Part shown: one piece after another, positions 52,951 through 61,439 of the stretch
Layout: each line of letters opens with the position of its first letter
How positions within the stretch are numbered: the first letter of the stretch is position 1
Assembly (NCBI GenBank): GCA_003243425.1
Contig: QFQP01000013.1
Location: 1-64,000, forward strand
Direction of reading: 5' to 3'
DNA: 64,000 nucleotides
Source: Archangium gephyra
GTDB taxonomy: Bacteria; Myxococcota; Myxococcia; Myxococcales; Myxococcaceae
The notes under the pieces: model-generated
The model's input: only the letters and a program-made list of their open reading frames with translations
What the model was told of the DNA's origin: nothing
Database searches by the model: none
Translations under genes and position numbers: made by a program

Positions 52951-53679
52951 GCGGGCCGCGTGAGCTGCCGAACTCGGAAAGCGGGTCGCGCGGCTCGGCA
53001 AAGACTGCGCGGGCACCGTCACGAAGCAACGCCGTGGCTGCTCGACGGCCGCCGCGAGAGCGGACGCTATGCATGCAACGTCACGGGCGACGTCCGGTGC
53101 AGCTCACGCGACCATCGTCACCACTCCACGCGATGGCCGCTCTCGAGGTCGTGCGCGCAATCCATCGTCACGCGGTTGGATGCCACGACATCAAAGGTCT
53201 CCAGGTCACGGGCTCAACGTCACCCCGGCCATCGTCACAGCTCAACGCGATGGCTGCTCGACCCGACGTCACGACTGCTTGAGGACACGGCAGCGACGTC
53301 ACGCGACCATCGTCCGACTCCACGTGAGGGCCGCTCGAGGTCGTGCGGTCAATCCATCGTCACGCTGTTGAATGCCGCGCAGCCATGTCTCCAGGCCACG
53401 GCTCGTCTCACATCACCATCGTCATCGCTCAACGCGATGGCTGCTCGACCCGACGTCACGCTGCTTGATGCCGCGGCAGCGACGTCTCCACGCAGCGGCC
53501 CAACATCACGCGGGCCATCATCACGGCTCGCCGCGCGAGCCACGGGTTCACCATGAGCACCTCGGCGACGAATTCCAACTTCGCGCATCACGGGCTGGCG
53601 CGACGCGCGCTCGGAGACGTCGCCACTCGACGCAGCGATTGACCCGCGTCGCGCATTGACCCACGCACGCCGCCCCGAA
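52951..53679. other. gene-free stretch containing degenerate tandem repeats
   Basis: No frame here shows the codon bias of real genes. The stretch is largely built of related short blocks (CCATCGTCAC, CTCAACGCGATGG, CTGCTCGAC) and contains the 195-bp repeat listed separately. Partial copies extend to about 53011 on the left and 53560 on the right. I see no tRNA or other known RNA. Confidence 0.6.
53105..53486. repeat. ~195-bp degenerate tandem direct repeat, two copies
   Basis: Copy 1 (53105-53299) and copy 2 (53300-53486) both run from CACGCGACCATCGTC through CTCGAGGTCGTGCG, CAATCCATCGTCACGC, GTCTCCAGG, CTCAACGCGATGGCTGCTCG and ACCCGACGTCACG to GGCAGCGACGTC. The second copy has small gaps. 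Each copy also contains an internal pair of CCATCGTC...CGCGATGGC(C/T)GCTC blocks ~110 bp apart. Confidence 0.8.
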
Positions 53680-53955
53680 ATGCTGCGCGCCGTGTCCCTC
53701 GGAAAGAAGGTGCTCAGCACGCTCGCCATCACCGTCGCCGTTCTCTTCACGGGCGTCGTCGTGCTCACGACCGGGGAGCTCTTCTTCGGCAGCAGCAAGA
53801 TCAAGCCGCTCTTCGGCATGACGCCCAACGGGCCCCCCGGCAACGCGTCGTTGGAAGAGCGCACCCAGCGACGAGACGCCGGCTCGCGCGCGCTCAACGA
53901 CACCACGTCAGCGCCCCTCGACTTCCCGCTGCCGGGGACCGACGGCGGGCGCTGA
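53680..53955 (+). CDS. membrane microprotein 1 with LFFGSSK motif
   Basis: A 91-residue protein (ATG 53680; GTG 53692 is an alternative start). A cytosolic start (GKK) is followed by one membrane segment (LSTLAITVAVLFTGVVVLTT) and then GELFFGSSKIKPLFG and a polar tail with Pro and Asp. The motif LFFGSSK is repeated in the next small gene. Only 1 nt separates the two, so they form an operon with the hydroxylase gene. No family is known to me; a helper or subunit of the hydroxylase is inferred. Confidence 0.6.
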   Translation: MLRAVSLGKKVLSTLAITVAVLFTGVVVLTTGELFFGSSKIKPLFGMTPNGPPGNASLEERTQRRDAGSRALNDTTSAPLDFPLPGTDGGR

Positions 53956-53956
53956 C

Positions 53957-54124
53957 ATGGCGAAGAACAGCCGCACATCGAACATCGTCGCCGTGCTGGT
54001 CTTCATCGCCTTCGTCATCCTCGCCACGGTCGGCACCACCACGCTCTTCTTCGGCAGCAGCAAGGTCGGTCTGCTCTACCAGGGGTCGGCGGCCACACTC
54101 GCCGGCGACGGAGGCGCACGGTGA
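53957..54124 (+). CDS. membrane microprotein 2 with LFFGSSK motif
   Basis: A 55-residue protein: MAKNSRTSN, one membrane segment (IVAVLVFIAFVILATVGTTT), then LFFGSSKVGLLYQG and a short Gly/Ala tail. It shares T-T-x-LFFGSSK and a following aromatic with the preceding protein. Third positions are strongly G/C. Its TGA overlaps the GTG start of the fatty-acid-hydroxylase gene (GTGA), implying coupled translation. Confidence 0.6.
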   Translation: MAKNSRTSNIVAVLVFIAFVILATVGTTTLFFGSSKVGLLYQGSAATLAGDGGAR

Positions 54125-54933
54125 TCCAACGGCTGATCAGCCTCGGGCTGGCGTTGATCATGCTGCCCGCGGTCTTCTGGCCGCTCGAGCGCCTCTTCCC
54201 CGCGCGCAAACACCAGCCGTGGGTTCGCCCTCAATTCCTCACCGACCTCGCGTTCATGGCCGGCCAATACCTGCTGTGGCCTGCGCTCGTGCTCGAAGTG
54301 CTGCTCCGGCTCGACGGCGTCTTCTCGCAGGTCATTCCGAGCGCCGTCCGCAGCACCGTGGGCGGCCTTCCCTACGCGGTCCAGGCGCTCATCGTCGTCG
54401 CGCTCGCTGACGTCGGCGTCTACTGGTTCCACTTCGCGTGTCACCGCGTCTCGTGGCTGTGGCGATTCCACGCCGTGCATCACTCGAGTCGTCACCTCGA
54501 CTGGCTCGCCGCGCACCGTGAGCATCCAGTCGACGGGCTGCTCACCCAGCTCGTCCTCAACGCGCCGGCGATGATTCTCGGAGTCGACACCACGCTGCTC
54601 GGCTGGCTCGTCGGCCTGCGCGGCATCTGGGCCATCTTCATTCACAGCAACGTGCGCCTGCCGCTCGGCCCGCTGCGCTACCTGCTCGGCGCACCCGAGC
54701 TTCATCACTGGCACCACCTCGAGACGCGAGAGACGAAGCACAACTTCGCCAACCTCGCGCCGTGGACCGACCTGCTCTTCGGCACCTATTACACGCCGCC
54801 CGAGGGCGACGAGACCTGGGCGCTGGGCAACCCCGACGAACCCCCGAAGGGTTACGTCACGCACCTCATCGAGCCGCTGCTTCCTCAGGGCACGTCGGCC
54901 AGCGCAGACCTCCCGTCACACCCGCGCGCGTAG
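54121..54933 (+). CDS. fatty acid hydroxylase / sterol desaturase family protein
   Basis: A 270-residue membrane enzyme with four or more helices and the full set of di-iron His motifs: HFACH (~108), HAVHHSS (~120), and the later HSNVRLPLGPL and ELHHWHHLET-type cluster (~193-205) followed by TKHNFANL. The family hydroxylates or desaturates lipids (fatty acids, sterols, carotenoids) with O2. The GTG start overlaps the upstream microprotein stop. The substrate cannot be told. The 3' end is followed by decayed DNA and an IS element. Confidence 0.85.
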   Translation: MIQRLISLGLALIMLPAVFWPLERLFPARKHQPWVRPQFLTDLAFMAGQYLLWPALVLEVLLRLDGVFSQVIPSAVRSTVGGLPYAVQALIVVALADVGVYWFHFACHRVSWLWRFHAVHHSSRHLDWLAAHREHPVDGLLTQLVLNAPAMILGVDTTLLGWLVGLRGIWAIFIHSNVRLPLGPLRYLLGAPELHHWHHLETRETKHNFANLAPWTDLLFGTYYTPPEGDETWALGNPDEPPKGYVTHLIEPLLPQGTSASADLPSHPRA

Positions 54934-55275
54934 CGCCGCTTCGCTTCCGCCTGCTGCTTTCGGGGCTGCAACCGCCGCTCGCGCATTCCCTCGATCGCCG
55001 CGCGGCATGCCGTGCGCCACCAACGCGCTCAAGTGGGCCCGGGTGCGAACGCCGTCGCGTCAGCGCCGAACACCAATGCGAAGTGCCTCGGGTGCGCGAC
55101 GAGGTCGTCACACGTTCCACGCTGATTCCGGGCTCGCCAGCATCTGGCCGTGCAACGTGACGCCGACCAGCCCCCCAGCACGCGCGACAGGCTGCGCGAA
55201 CTCGTCTGACAGGTTGCGCTCCACGTTCAGAGACGCGCGTGCACCGTGTGCGACCGCACGTCACGCCCTGAACGC
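54890..55275 (-). pseudogene. remnant of a minus-strand gene, possibly a membrane-dipeptidase (M19) relative
   Basis: Successive frames on the minus strand read as protein: RAVAHGARASLNVERNLSDE and FAQPVARAGGLVGVTLHGQM, then after a frame change DDLVAHPRHFALVFGADATA, then after another AAIEGMRERRLQPRKQQAEA. Third positions are GC-rich within each piece. The first two resemble the H(S)xARA...RN(V/L)xD...GGxxGV and D(L)V.H..H......G.D blocks of M19 dipeptidases, but the last piece does not. Frameshifts and missing ends show that the gene is dead. It ends ~25 bp before the IS21-type element. Confidence 0.4.
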
Positions 55276-55301
55276 GTCACTGGCGTGCGCCACATCGATG
55301 C

Positions 55302-55360
55302 TGTCGGTTCTCAGAAGGAAGGGACCCCGGTCTGAGGAAATTCTCAAAACCATTCCCCCC
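55302..55360 (+). repeat. left terminal inverted repeat of the IS21-type element
   Basis: 59 bp: TGTCGGTTCTCAGA at the tip, then GGGACCCCGG, an extra segment (TCTGAGGAAA), and TTCTCAAAACCATTCCCCCC. It matches the right end apart from a few substitutions and the extra 9 bases. Confidence 0.85.
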
Positions 55361-55417
55361 TCCGGGCTGAAGTTTCTCAACTTTGCAGGTCCTACGACTC
55401 CTCGAAGGAGGAGTCCG

Positions 55418-57022
55418 ATGGGCTACCGCGAGGTCACGGTGTTGGAGATCAAAGAGGTCCTTCTTCAATGGCTCGATGGGGCCAAAAAGAAGCTCGTCGC
55501 GCGCAGGCTGGGCGTCGACATCAAGACGGTCCGTCGCTACGTCCGCGCTGCCGAGAAGCTCGGGCTGGTCGAAGGCGGCGGGAAGGCTGCGCTGACCGAC
55601 GAGAAGCTGGCTGAGGTCGTCGCGTCGCTCGACCACCTGACGGGCCGGCCGCGCGGCGACAGCTGGGCGTTGTGCGTTCAGCATCGCGCGCGCATCGAGG
55701 CGCTGCTCGGGCAGCGGCTCAAGCTGAGCAAGGCGCGCAAGCTGTTGGCCCGCGAGGGCGTCACCATCCCATACGCGACCTTGCACCGCTTCGTCGTGGC
55801 CGAGCTCGCGTTCGGCCAGGTCGCGCCGAGCATTCCGGTGCTCGACTGCGGGCCCGGCGAAGAGCTGCAGGTCGACACCGGCTGGATGACGCTGCTGGTC
55901 CCGGACGTGTTCGGCAAGCGACGCCGACTGCGCGCGTGGATCTTCACCTCGGTGTGCACGAGGCACCGCTTCGTCTACCCGTGCTTCACCGAGACCACGA
56001 AGGACGCCATCGAGGCGTGCGAAGCCGCATGGGAGTTCTTCGGCGGCATCTTCAAGGTGCTCATCCCCGACAACACGAAGGCCATCATCGCGAAGGCTGA
56101 CCCGCTCGCGCCGAAGCTGGTCGACGCCTTCCTCGAGTACACGCAGGCGCGCGGGTTCCACGTCGACCCGGCGCGCGTGCGCAGCCCCAAGGACAAGGCA
56201 CGGGTCGAGCGAGCCGTGCAGCCGGTTCGCGACGACTGCTTCGCTGGCGAGGTGCTGCAGTCGCTCGACGACGCGCGCACCCGCGGCAGGCGCTGGTGTC
56301 TCGAGGAATACGGGCGGCGCAGACACAGTCGCACGCAGCGGTTCCCGCTCGAGCACTTCGAGCTCGAAGAGAAGCCGACTCTGGCGCCGCCTCCGAGCGC
56401 GCCCTTCGACGTGCCCACGTGGCACGACCCACTGGTTGCGCGTGACGGCAGAGTCCAGGTCGAGAAGGCGCTGTACTCGGTGCCCGAGCACCTCCGGCTC
56501 GTCGGCAAGAAGGTGCGCGCGCGGGCCGACAGTCAGCTGGTGCGCATCTACGTTGGTACCGAGTTGGTGAAGACGCATCCGCGCAAGCCCGCGGGGGGTC
56601 ACTCGACCGACCCCAATGACTACCCGAAGGAGAAGACGGCCTACGCGATGCGCGACGTCGAGTTCCTGCGGCGCGAGGCGACGAAGCACGGCGAGGCCAT
56701 CGGTCGCTTCGCTTCGACGTTGCTCGATGACCCGCTGCCGTGGACGCGAATGCGCCGCGTGTACAGGTTGCTCACCCTCACGAAGCGTTACGGCGATGCG
56801 CGCGTCGAGGAAACGTGCGCGCTCGCACTGGCTGCCGAGATGCTCGACGTCTACCGGCTCGAGCGGATGGTGAAGCTCGCCCAGCCGCTCGCGCCGGTCG
56901 CCGCGACGAGCGCCAACGCCGACAAGGTCATCCCGCTCGCCCGCTTCCTGCGACCGGCCAGCCAGTACGCACTTCCCCTCGCATCCCGCGAGGGGCTTCA
57001 CCCCGAGGAGAAGGACGAATGA
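55418..57022 (+). CDS. istA: IS21-family transposase IstA
   Basis: A 534-residue transposase. The N-terminal helix-turn-helix is near 20-50 (KKKLVARRLGVDIKTVRRYV). The integrase (DDE) core has Asp in LQVDTGWM (~150), Asp in LIPDNTKAIIAK (~218) and Glu in KDKARVERAVQPVRDD (~265). A C-terminal beta region (VEKALYSVPEHLRLVGKKVR) follows, as in other IstA proteins. I chose the ATG at 55418 because AAGGAGGAG lies just upstream; the frame is open further back but only through the IS end. Its stop overlaps the istB start (ATGA). Confidence 0.95.
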   Translation: MGYREVTVLEIKEVLLQWLDGAKKKLVARRLGVDIKTVRRYVRAAEKLGLVEGGGKAALTDEKLAEVVASLDHLTGRPRGDSWALCVQHRARIEALLGQRLKLSKARKLLAREGVTIPYATLHRFVVAELAFGQVAPSIPVLDCGPGEELQVDTGWMTLLVPDVFGKRRRLRAWIFTSVCTRHRFVYPCFTETTKDAIEACEAAWEFFGGIFKVLIPDNTKAIIAKADPLAPKLVDAFLEYTQARGFHVDPARVRSPKDKARVERAVQPVRDDCFAGEVLQSLDDARTRGRRWCLEEYGRRRHSRTQRFPLEHFELEEKPTLAPPPSAPFDVPTWHDPLVARDGRVQVEKALYSVPEHLRLVGKKVRARADSQLVRIYVGTELVKTHPRKPAGGHSTDPNDYPKEKTAYAMRDVEFLRREATKHGEAIGRFASTLLDDPLPWTRMRRVYRLLTLTKRYGDARVEETCALALAAEMLDVYRLERMVKLAQPLAPVAATSANADKVIPLARFLRPASQYALPLASREGLHPEEKDE

Positions 57023-57792
57023 CTGACGCAATCTCACCCGAGCTCAAGGTCGCCCTGCGCCGCCTGAAGCTCTCACGCATGCTGGACACGCTGCCCGAGC
57101 GGCTCACCGTCGCGAAGCAGCAGAAGATGCCCATTCAGGACTTCTTTCTGCTCGTGCTGGGCGACGAGGTCTCGCGGCGAGACGGCCTCGCCGCCTCGAT
57201 GCGCGCCGACCGCGCACACCTTGAGCCCGACATGCAGTTCGAGCGCTGGGACGGCACAGCCAAGGTGACCTACGACCAGCAGCTGCTCAACGAGTTGATG
57301 ACGCTGCGCTTTCTCGACACGCACCACCACATCGCCATCGTCGGCCCCGTCGGCGTCGGCAAGACGTTCATCGCGCAGGCGCTCGGCCACGTCGCCTGCC
57401 GCCGCGCCAAGTCCGTTCTCGCCCTTGGCGCCGACGAGATGTTCAAGACGCTCAAGCACGCACGACTCGACAACAGCTTCGAGGCCGAGCTGCGCAAGCT
57501 CATCGCGGTCGACCTGCTCATCGTCGACGACTTCTGCCTCGACGTCATGGATGCCACCGAGAGCCGCGACGCTCACGAGTTGCTGCGCGAACGCCATCGC
57601 TCGGGCTCGATGATCATCACGTCCAACCGCGGCCCCGATGAGTGGCTCGCGATGTTCGCCGACCCGGTGCGCGCTCAGAGCGCCATCGACCGCTTCACCA
57701 GCAACAGCTACGACCTGGTCATCGACGGCGAGTCGTACCGAAAGCGGCAGAAGCCGAAGCTCGAAGGTGCCCAGTCGAAGAAGGGGCGCTGA
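57019..57792 (+). CDS. istB: IS21-family transposition ATPase IstB
   Basis: A 257-residue AAA+ ATPase that helps IstA choose targets. Walker A is GPVGVGKT (~115), Walker B LLIVDDFCLD (~172), and the downstream GSMIITSNRGPDEWLAMFAD and DRFTSNSYDLVIDGESYR are typical of IstB. The length is usual for the family. It overlaps istA by 4 bp, so translation is coupled. Confidence 0.95.
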   Translation: MTDAISPELKVALRRLKLSRMLDTLPERLTVAKQQKMPIQDFFLLVLGDEVSRRDGLAASMRADRAHLEPDMQFERWDGTAKVTYDQQLLNELMTLRFLDTHHHIAIVGPVGVGKTFIAQALGHVACRRAKSVLALGADEMFKTLKHARLDNSFEAELRKLIAVDLLIVDDFCLDVMDATESRDAHELLRERHRSGSMIITSNRGPDEWLAMFADPVRAQSAIDRFTSNSYDLVIDGESYRKRQKPKLEGAQSKKGR

Positions 57793-57911
57793 CCTGACGG
57801 GCGCCTGCGCTCGCTTCGCTCGCTCCGGCGGCGACCGACGCGGCCGTCAGACTGGACAGGACCGCATCACATCAGGCACGAAGTCCCCGTCACGCGGCGT
57901 GAGGGCCCTGG

Positions 57912-57961
57912 GGGGGGAATGGTTTTGAGAAGCCGGGGTCCCATCCCTCTGAGAGCCGACA
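57912..57961 (-). repeat. right terminal inverted repeat of the IS21-type element
   Basis: 50 bp, the reverse complement of the left end without its extra bases. From the tip it reads TGTCGGCTCTCAGAGGGA, GGGACCCCGG, C, TTCTCAAAACCATTCCCCCC. Confidence 0.85.
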
Positions 57962-58032
57962 ATAGACGTTCCACGCACGTGCGGAAGACCGGCGTGCGAC
58001 CGCTGACGGAGGTAAGAAGACACCCGTTGCCG

Positions 58033-59436
58033 ATGCACGTTCTCTTCCTCAGTTCCGAGGTGGCTCCGTTCTCGAAGACGGGCGGCCTCGGTGATGTCGC
58101 CGGTGCGTTACCGCCAGCGCTGGCGCGACGTGGTCACTCGATGCGCGTCGTCAGCCCGCTTTACCAATCGGTACCGCGCGGCACCTTGACCCGCTTCGGG
58201 GCGCCCGTTCGCCTCGCGTTCCCCTTCGGCGAGTTCGAGGTGAACACCTGGCGCGCGCCGGGCGAGGTCGAGTGGGTCTTCATCGAGTGTGCGAAGGCCT
58301 TCGAGCGCCCCGGCATCTACGGGCACGGCGACGATGCGCGCCGCTTCGCGTTGTTTTCGATGGCCGCGTTGTCGACCGCGCAGCGCGACGGCTTCGCCGC
58401 CGACGTGGTGCATGCCAACGACTGGCCGACGGGGCTGGCGTTGCTGGCGCTCAAGCACGGCTACGCCCACACGCCGCTCGGAAGAGCGAAGCGCGTCTTC
58501 ACCATTCACAACCTCGCGTACCAGGGCATCGCCCCCAAGACCGAGATGGACGCCATCGGCATTCCGTGGTCGCTCTTCAACACCGACGGCGTGGAGTTCT
58601 ACGACCGGCTCTCGTTCATGAAGGCCGCGCTCGTTTCGGCCGACGTGCTCACCACGGTGTCTCCGCAATACGCGAAGGAGATTCAGACCAGGCAGTTCGG
58701 TGTGGGGCTCGAAGGGCTGCTCACGCACCGCCGCAACGCGCTGCACGGCATCTTGAACGGCGTCGACACCGAGGCGTGGAACCCGGCCACCGACGTGTTC
58801 CTGCCGGTTCGCTACACCGCGCAAGACCTCGCGCCGCGTGAACGGTGCCGCAGCGAGCTCATCGCCTCGTGCCGCATCGACGCACCGGTGCCCGGCATGC
58901 CGTTGTTCGGCGTCATCTCGCGCATGACCGGCCAGAAGGGCGCCGATCTCCTCCACGCCGCCTTGCCGCGCCTGCTCGAACAGGGCGCGTCGGCCATCGT
59001 GCTGGGCTCGGGTGAAGAGCCCGTGCAGAACGCGTGGAAGGCGATGGCGGCGCGCTACCCGGAGCGGCTGCACGTGCGCCTCGGCTTCGACGAATCACTC
59101 GCGCATCGCATCGAAGCGGGCGTCGATTTCTTTCTCATGCCCTCGCGCTTCGAGCCGTGCGGCCTCAACCAGATGTACTCGCTGCTCTACGGGTCGGTGC
59201 CGGTGGTGCATGGCGTGGGCGGTCTCAAGGACACGGTGGTGGATATTTCCCGTGAGAACGGCACGGGCATCGTGTTCGGCGTGCCGTCGGGCGACGCGCT
59301 CTACGAGGCGCTGGTGCGGGCCGTTTCACTGTTCCGTGACAGGCCGCGGTTCGAGGCCGTGCAGCGACGCGGCATGCAACAGGACTTCGGGTGGCATCGC
59401 GCTGCGGCCCGGTACGAAGCGCTGTACGCACCCTGA
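58033..59436 (+). CDS. glgA: glycogen synthase
   Basis: A 467-residue ADP-glucose-type starch/glycogen synthase (GT5) that extends alpha-1,4-glucan. The N-terminal KTGGLGDVAGALPPAL (residues 15-30) binds the sugar nucleotide. Other marks are VVHANDWPTGL (~127), FTIHNLAYQGI (~157), GVISRMTGQKGADLL (~295) and the C-terminal MPSRFEPCGLNQMYSLLYG (~371-389) with the catalytic Glu. I chose the ATG at 58033 because the family starts with (M)xVLFLSSEVAPFSKTGGLGDV. An IS element ends 72 bp upstream, so the native promoter may have been displaced. Confidence 0.95.
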   Translation: MHVLFLSSEVAPFSKTGGLGDVAGALPPALARRGHSMRVVSPLYQSVPRGTLTRFGAPVRLAFPFGEFEVNTWRAPGEVEWVFIECAKAFERPGIYGHGDDARRFALFSMAALSTAQRDGFAADVVHANDWPTGLALLALKHGYAHTPLGRAKRVFTIHNLAYQGIAPKTEMDAIGIPWSLFNTDGVEFYDRLSFMKAALVSADVLTTVSPQYAKEIQTRQFGVGLEGLLTHRRNALHGILNGVDTEAWNPATDVFLPVRYTAQDLAPRERCRSELIASCRIDAPVPGMPLFGVISRMTGQKGADLLHAALPRLLEQGASAIVLGSGEEPVQNAWKAMAARYPERLHVRLGFDESLAHRIEAGVDFFLMPSRFEPCGLNQMYSLLYGSVPVVHGVGGLKDTVVDISRENGTGIVFGVPSGDALYEALVRAVSLFRDRPRFEAVQRRGMQQDFGWHRAAARYEALYAP

Positions 59437-59482
59437 GATTTTTCCAAACCGGTCGCGGCCGACTGGTACGTTTTGAACCGTC

Positions 59483-60400
59483 TTGGCGCAGGAAACCGAA
59501 CTCGGTGGCTATCAGCTCGTGGGTCGTCTCGCGGTCGGCGGGATGGCTGAGGTCTACCAGGCGCGTGCCAGGCCGACGACGCAGAAGAGCCCCGGAGAGC
59601 CCGACGACATCGTCATCAAGCGGCTGCTGCCGAGCTACCGCAACGACGCGGCGTGGGTGAAGCAGTTCGTCGACGAAGCGAAGCTCACGGTGCGCCTGCG
59701 TCACGGCAACATCGTGCGCACCTTCCGCTGCTTCAAAGCGGGCATGGACTACTTGATGGTCCAGGAGCTCGTGAGCGGCCGCACGCTCGGGTACATGCAG
59801 GACGCGTTTCGTCAGGCGGGCGCGGCGATGCCCGGCTCGGCGGCGGCGTACATCACCATCTGCCTGCTGAAGGCGCTCGACTACATCCACCGCGCGAAGG
59901 TCGGAGAGAACGGCGCCACCATCGTTCATCGCGACGTGAACCCCGCGAACATCCTGCTCTCGGTGCAGGGTGACGTGAAGCTGACCGACTTCGGCGTGGC
60001 GGAGGTCGAAGGCGTGATGCGCGGCGATTCAGGCGCGCTGCGCGGAACGATCTCGTACATGGCGCCCGAAGCGGTGCTGGGTCAGGCGGTCGATCACCGC
60101 GCCGACCTGTTCGCGGCCGGCGTCATCTTCTGGGAGTTGTTGTCGGGGCAGCGGCTGTTCGCGGGCAACTCCGAGATGGAGATGATGCACAAGGTTCGCG
60201 ACTGCCGCGTGCCGCCGCCGACGCGCTTCAACCCGGAGGTCCCGGAGATGGCGGTGTCGATCGCGCGCAAGGCCCTGCAGCCCGATCGCACGCAGCGGTT
60301 CCAGTCGGCCAGCGAGTTCGTGAAGGTGCTCGAGATTCTCGCCAAGCGGAACGGCTGGCCGGTCAGCGTCGACGCGCTCAAGCCGTTGCTCGGAGGCTGA
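59483..60400 (+). CDS. Hanks-type serine/threonine protein kinase
   Basis: A 305-residue kinase, essentially a lone catalytic domain with no membrane segment. The Gly loop is GRLAVGGMAEVYQA (~13-26), the ATP Lys lies in IVIKRLLP (~46), the catalytic loop is HRDVNPANIL (~149), then DFGVAEVEG (~169) and APEAVLG (~195), and the later helix has DRTQRFQSASEFV. The usual Lys after HRD.(K) is Asn here, a variation seen in myxobacterial kinases. The start is TTG at 59483. The next gene begins 1 nt after its stop. The target is unknown; a link with glycogen synthesis is suggested only by position. Confidence 0.9.
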   Translation: MAQETELGGYQLVGRLAVGGMAEVYQARARPTTQKSPGEPDDIVIKRLLPSYRNDAAWVKQFVDEAKLTVRLRHGNIVRTFRCFKAGMDYLMVQELVSGRTLGYMQDAFRQAGAAMPGSAAAYITICLLKALDYIHRAKVGENGATIVHRDVNPANILLSVQGDVKLTDFGVAEVEGVMRGDSGALRGTISYMAPEAVLGQAVDHRADLFAAGVIFWELLSGQRLFAGNSEMEMMHKVRDCRVPPPTRFNPEVPEMAVSIARKALQPDRTQRFQSASEFVKVLEILAKRNGWPVSVDALKPLLGG

Positions 60401-60401
60401 A

Positions 60402-60833
60402 GTGCGCGCCGCGCTCCTGGCGCTGGTGTTGAGCTCCTGCGTCGCCCGCCAGCTGGTCGCCGAACGCGAGCAGGCGAAGGTGGTCGACGTGACCCTCGAG
60501 TTCGCGTCGCGTGAAAAAGGGCAGCTCTCGTTCACGCTCGCGTTGCCGCCCGACGTGAAAGAAGCGCCCAAGCACGTCTCGTGGGAGCTGCTGCTCGACG
60601 GCGCGCGCCTGGCCACGGGCATCGACGGCGTCATCGACGTGAAAGACGGCCAGCTGACGGTGAAGACGCCGCTCACCAGCCGGCACCTCGAATGGAAGCA
60701 GGGCGCCGCGCCGGCCGACGTGCTGCTGCGCGGGGAGATCGACCTCGGCAACCCCGACGCGCGCGTGCGCTTTCGTGAATTGAGGCAGGTGACGCTCGAG
60801 GGCCAACCGCGCTTGAACGTGCCCACCGAGTAG
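60402..60833 (+). CDS. small lipoprotein, LEA14-like
   Basis: A 143-residue protein with GTG start. The lipoprotein signal ends LVLSSC. The body has a single beta-domain pattern: VVDVTLEFASREKGQLSFTL, VSWELLLDGARLATGIDGVI and LTVKTPLTSRHLEW. This resembles the LEA14/WHy fold, where a strand pair flanks a 'W/Y-E-L-x-L-dG-x-x-(v/l)-a-x-G' stretch. The function is unknown, perhaps desiccation or stress protection. It sits 1 nt after the kinase gene and 12 nt before the transferase gene. Confidence 0.6.
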   Translation: MRAALLALVLSSCVARQLVAEREQAKVVDVTLEFASREKGQLSFTLALPPDVKEAPKHVSWELLLDGARLATGIDGVIDVKDGQLTVKTPLTSRHLEWKQGAAPADVLLRGEIDLGNPDARVRFRELRQVTLEGQPRLNVPTE

Positions 60834-60845
60834 GAGAACCGAACC

Positions 60846-61439
60846 ATGAAGCTCTACTTCGTGCCGAAGACCCGCTCCACGCGGCCGCGCTGGCTCCTCG
60901 AAGAGTTGGGCGCGCCGTACGAACTGGTGATGCTCGACCCGGCGAAGGGCGAGACGCGCACCGACGAGCACAGCGCGCGGCACCCGCTGCAGCACGTGCC
61001 GGTGCTCGAGACGCGCGACGGCAGCATCTTCGAATCAGCCGCCATCGTGCTGCACCTCGCCGACCTGTACCCCGACAAGAAGATGCTCGGCGCGCCGGGC
61101 ACGCATCAGCGCGCGCTCGCCTACCAGTGGCTGTTCTTCGCGATGACCGAGCTCGAGCCGCCGTGCATCGAGTTCACAAGGCACAAGAAGGCCGGCACGC
61201 AAGACTCGGAAGAAGCGAACGCGGTGAAGGCGAGGTTCTCGCTCGCCATCCGGCCCCTCGAGCGGCGGTGTTCGTCGAGTGACTATGTGGTGAGCGACGA
61301 GTTCTCCGCCACCGACGTGGTGCTGGGCTCGGTGCTCATCTGGGCCAACGCCATGGGCCTCATCTCCGAGGCACCGCACGTGAGCGCGTACATCGAGCGG
61401 CTCAAGGCGCGCCCGGCGTACCGCAAGGCGATTTCCTAG
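60846..61439 (+). CDS. glutathione S-transferase family protein
   Basis: A 197-residue cytosolic protein. The N-terminal thioredoxin-like domain has FVPKTRSTRPRWLLEELGAP and the glutathione-contact motif VPVLETRDGSIFESAAIVLHL (Pro-Val-Leu, then Glu-Ser). The C-terminal helical domain contains YVVSDEFSATDVVLGSVLIW, with the N-capping Ser/Thr-x-x-Asp box. It follows GAGAACCGAACC, a weak ribosome site. Substrate unknown. Its TAG stop overlaps the CTA stop of the convergent CorC-like gene. Confidence 0.85.
   Translation: MKLYFVPKTRSTRPRWLLEELGAPYELVMLDPAKGETRTDEHSARHPLQHVPVLETRDGSIFESAAIVLHLADLYPDKKMLGAPGTHQRALAYQWLFFAMTELEPPCIEFTRHKKAGTQDSEEANAVKARFSLAIRPLERRCSSSDYVVSDEFSATDVVLGSVLIWANAMGLISEAPHVSAYIERLKARPAYRKAIS

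Larger units (their letters stand above)
55302..57961 (+). mobile_element. IS21-family insertion sequence, complete
   Basis: A 2660-bp element that begins TGTCGG and ends CCGACA, the TG...CA ends expected of IS21 members. It carries long imperfect terminal inverted repeats and the overlapping pair istA and istB. Both genes are intact. No target duplication is evident: the flanks read CGATGC on the left and ATAGAC on the right. Remnants lie on its left, and glgA begins 72 bp to its right. Confidence 0.9.

Noticed and set aside
53105..53486. CRISPR array
   Set aside because: The unit is ~195 bp and its copies are adjacent, with no regular short repeat and spacer alternation and no cas genes.
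55277..57037. Minus-strand frame of 586 codons opposite istA
   Set aside because: Leu/Arg/Glu-rich antisense sequence. The plus strand carries the DDE transposase.
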